Source of the DNA: Actinomycetota bacterium
GTDB lineage: Bacteria; Actinomycetota; Acidimicrobiia; Acidimicrobiales; Ilumatobacteraceae
NCBI GenBank assembly: GCA_009704065.1
Contig: WLEX01000087.1
Coordinates: 1-5,515 of the forward strand
Direction of reading: 5' to 3'
Length of the DNA stretch: 5,515 nucleotides
Shown: positions 5,011-5,515 of the stretch, piece by piece
How the letters are laid out: the number at the start of each line of letters is the position of its first letter
Numbering within the stretch: position 1 is the stretch's first letter
Notes under the pieces: model-generated
The model's database searches: none
What the model was told of the DNA's origin: nothing
What the model saw: the letters and a program-made list of their open reading frames with translations, nothing else
Made by a program: the position numbers and the translations under genes

Positions 5011-5271
5011 GTGCCCGACTCATCACTTTCGCTCTCTGCCCTGCCTTCGGTACGAGCACGAATCATGGCCTATGTCGCCATTCTTCTCGGTGGCCTAGCG
5101 GGCGGTTGTCTTGGTTATGCAGTTGTCGATTTGCAGATCGATCACCCACACGGTGTTGCACAAGGAATAGGAATCTTGGTCGGCAGTATCGCGATGGCTG
5201 GTGGAATGTCGATTGTGGCTGTCTTGGTGTTACGCGCCTTGGGCGAATGGCGCGAAGTGGCTGACTCGTAG
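5011..5271 (+). CDS. Small two-helix membrane protein, unknown function
   Basis: The 86-residue product has two hydrophobic segments. The first, at about 19-40 (MAYVAILLGGLAGGCLGYAV), is glycine-rich with G27, G28, G31, G32 and G35 forming a GxxxG-like packing face. The second, at about 52-76, ends in VLVLRAL. A loop with D44 and two histidines lies between, and a GEWREV tail follows. VRAR just before the first helix suggests the N-terminus stays in the cytoplasm. GTG 5011 is preferred because it keeps these basic residues and sits exactly 7 nt after a TACGAT element, allowing a leaderless message. ATG 5065 (68 residues) is the alternative; neither has a good ribosome binding site. The stop overlaps the next gene's GTG (TAGTG), so the two are likely co-translated. 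I cannot assign a role beyond membrane location. Confidence 0.7.
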   Translation: MPDSSLSLSALPSVRARIMAYVAILLGGLAGGCLGYAVVDLQIDHPHGVAQGIGILVGSIAMAGGMSIVAVLVLRALGEWREVADS

Positions 5272-5515
5272 TGGCGACTTCACTTGCTACCGAATTGCGC
5301 TCTGTTGCCGAACAGTTAGCACGCGAAGCAGGCGCCATGGCGCTAGCCGGGCGTCGCAGTGGGCCACTTACTGCCGATACAAAATCTTCACCCATCGACA
5401 TGGTGACGAAGTACGACAAAGCAAGCGAAGTCATGATCACCGACGGCCTGCGACGCCTACGGCCCGATGACGGCATCGTGGGTGAAGAAGGTGCAGCCCA
5501 CACGGGAACATCGGG
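5271..5515 (+). CDS. Inositol monophosphatase-family phosphatase, N-terminal part (runs off the right edge)
   Basis: The first 81 codons are present. An N-terminal helix (residues 4-27) leads into TKSSPIDMVTKYDKASEVMI (37-56) and PDDGIVGEEGA (65-75). This is the standard opening of the inositol monophosphatase superfamily: the D..T..D..SE strand-helix followed by the G-E-E-G turn, whose first glutamate (E72) is a Mg2+ ligand. Members dephosphorylate inositol phosphate, histidinol phosphate or 3'-phosphoadenosine phosphates. The later WDxAAG metal motif and the substrate loops are outside the window, so the substrate cannot be chosen; in actinobacteria a histidinol-phosphatase (HisN-type) or inositol-phosphatase role is common. 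GTG 5271 overlaps the preceding TAG by one base with no evident Shine-Dalgarno, implying coupled translation. Confidence 0.88.
   Translation, partial: MATSLATELRSVAEQLAREAGAMALAGRRSGPLTADTKSSPIDMVTKYDKASEVMITDGLRRLRPDDGIVGEEGAAHTGTS

Noticed and set aside
5063..5503. 146-codon minus-strand ORF at the right end
   Set aside because: It is the shadow of the membrane-protein and phosphatase genes, whose plus-strand products show clear helices and inositol-monophosphatase motifs.
106..5515. Novel defence, mobile or biosynthetic system spanning the HNH, DinB and DUF3040 genes
   Set aside because: There are no transposase, integrase, toxin-antitoxin, reverse transcriptase or repeat features, and the order fits an ordinary actinobacterial chromosomal neighbourhood next to the mra cluster.

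Overview
The window looks like the chromosome of a moderate-GC actinobacterium, most likely an Acidimicrobiia (Ilumatobacteraceae-like) lineage. Three things point there: a DUF3040 membrane protein next to mraZ-rsmH, which is a characteristic actinobacterial neighbourhood; DinB and HNH proteins of actinobacterial style; and heavy use of GTG starts (mraZ, rsmH, DUF3040, dinB and the inositol-monophosphatase gene all appear to start with GTG). The taxonomy is inferred from gene content and protein style, not from a search.

Layout. Eight genes lie on the minus strand and read right to left: dinB (4964-3705), a DUF3040 two-helix membrane protein (3643-3314), an unrecognised 87-residue protein (3285-3022), an HNH endonuclease-family protein (2978-2481), a lipoate-ligase-fold protein (2462-1806), mraZ (1652-1236), rsmH (1239-106) and the first 35 codons of a probable FtsL-type divisome protein (106 to the left edge). 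Two genes lie on the plus strand at the right end, divergent from dinB: a small two-helix membrane protein (5011-5271) and the N-terminal part of an inositol-monophosphatase-family phosphatase (5271 to the edge), joined by a TAGTG stop/start overlap.

How the genes work together. The left third is the start of the division and cell wall (dcw/mra) cluster. A clear promoter (TTGACA, 17 nt, TATGGT) precedes mraZ and is overlaid by up to seven TGGGG-type elements at about 10-bp spacing, the known arrangement for MraZ autoregulation. mraZ, rsmH and the ftsL-like gene are chained by GTGA and TAATG overlaps, so one promoter can drive them with coupled translation. The centre (dinB to the lipoate-ligase-like gene) is a run with gaps of 18-61 nt holding DNA-damage tolerance, a nuclease, a membrane protein and a cofactor-transferase fold. 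These are neighbours rather than an obvious pathway.

No tRNA, rRNA, CRISPR array, mobile element or phage feature was seen, and there is no gene-free stretch longer than about 150 bases. I found no clear new multi-gene system. The best second looks are the MraZ operator array, the rsmH start and its structured upstream segment, the small conserved-looking unknown protein, and possible leaderless starts.
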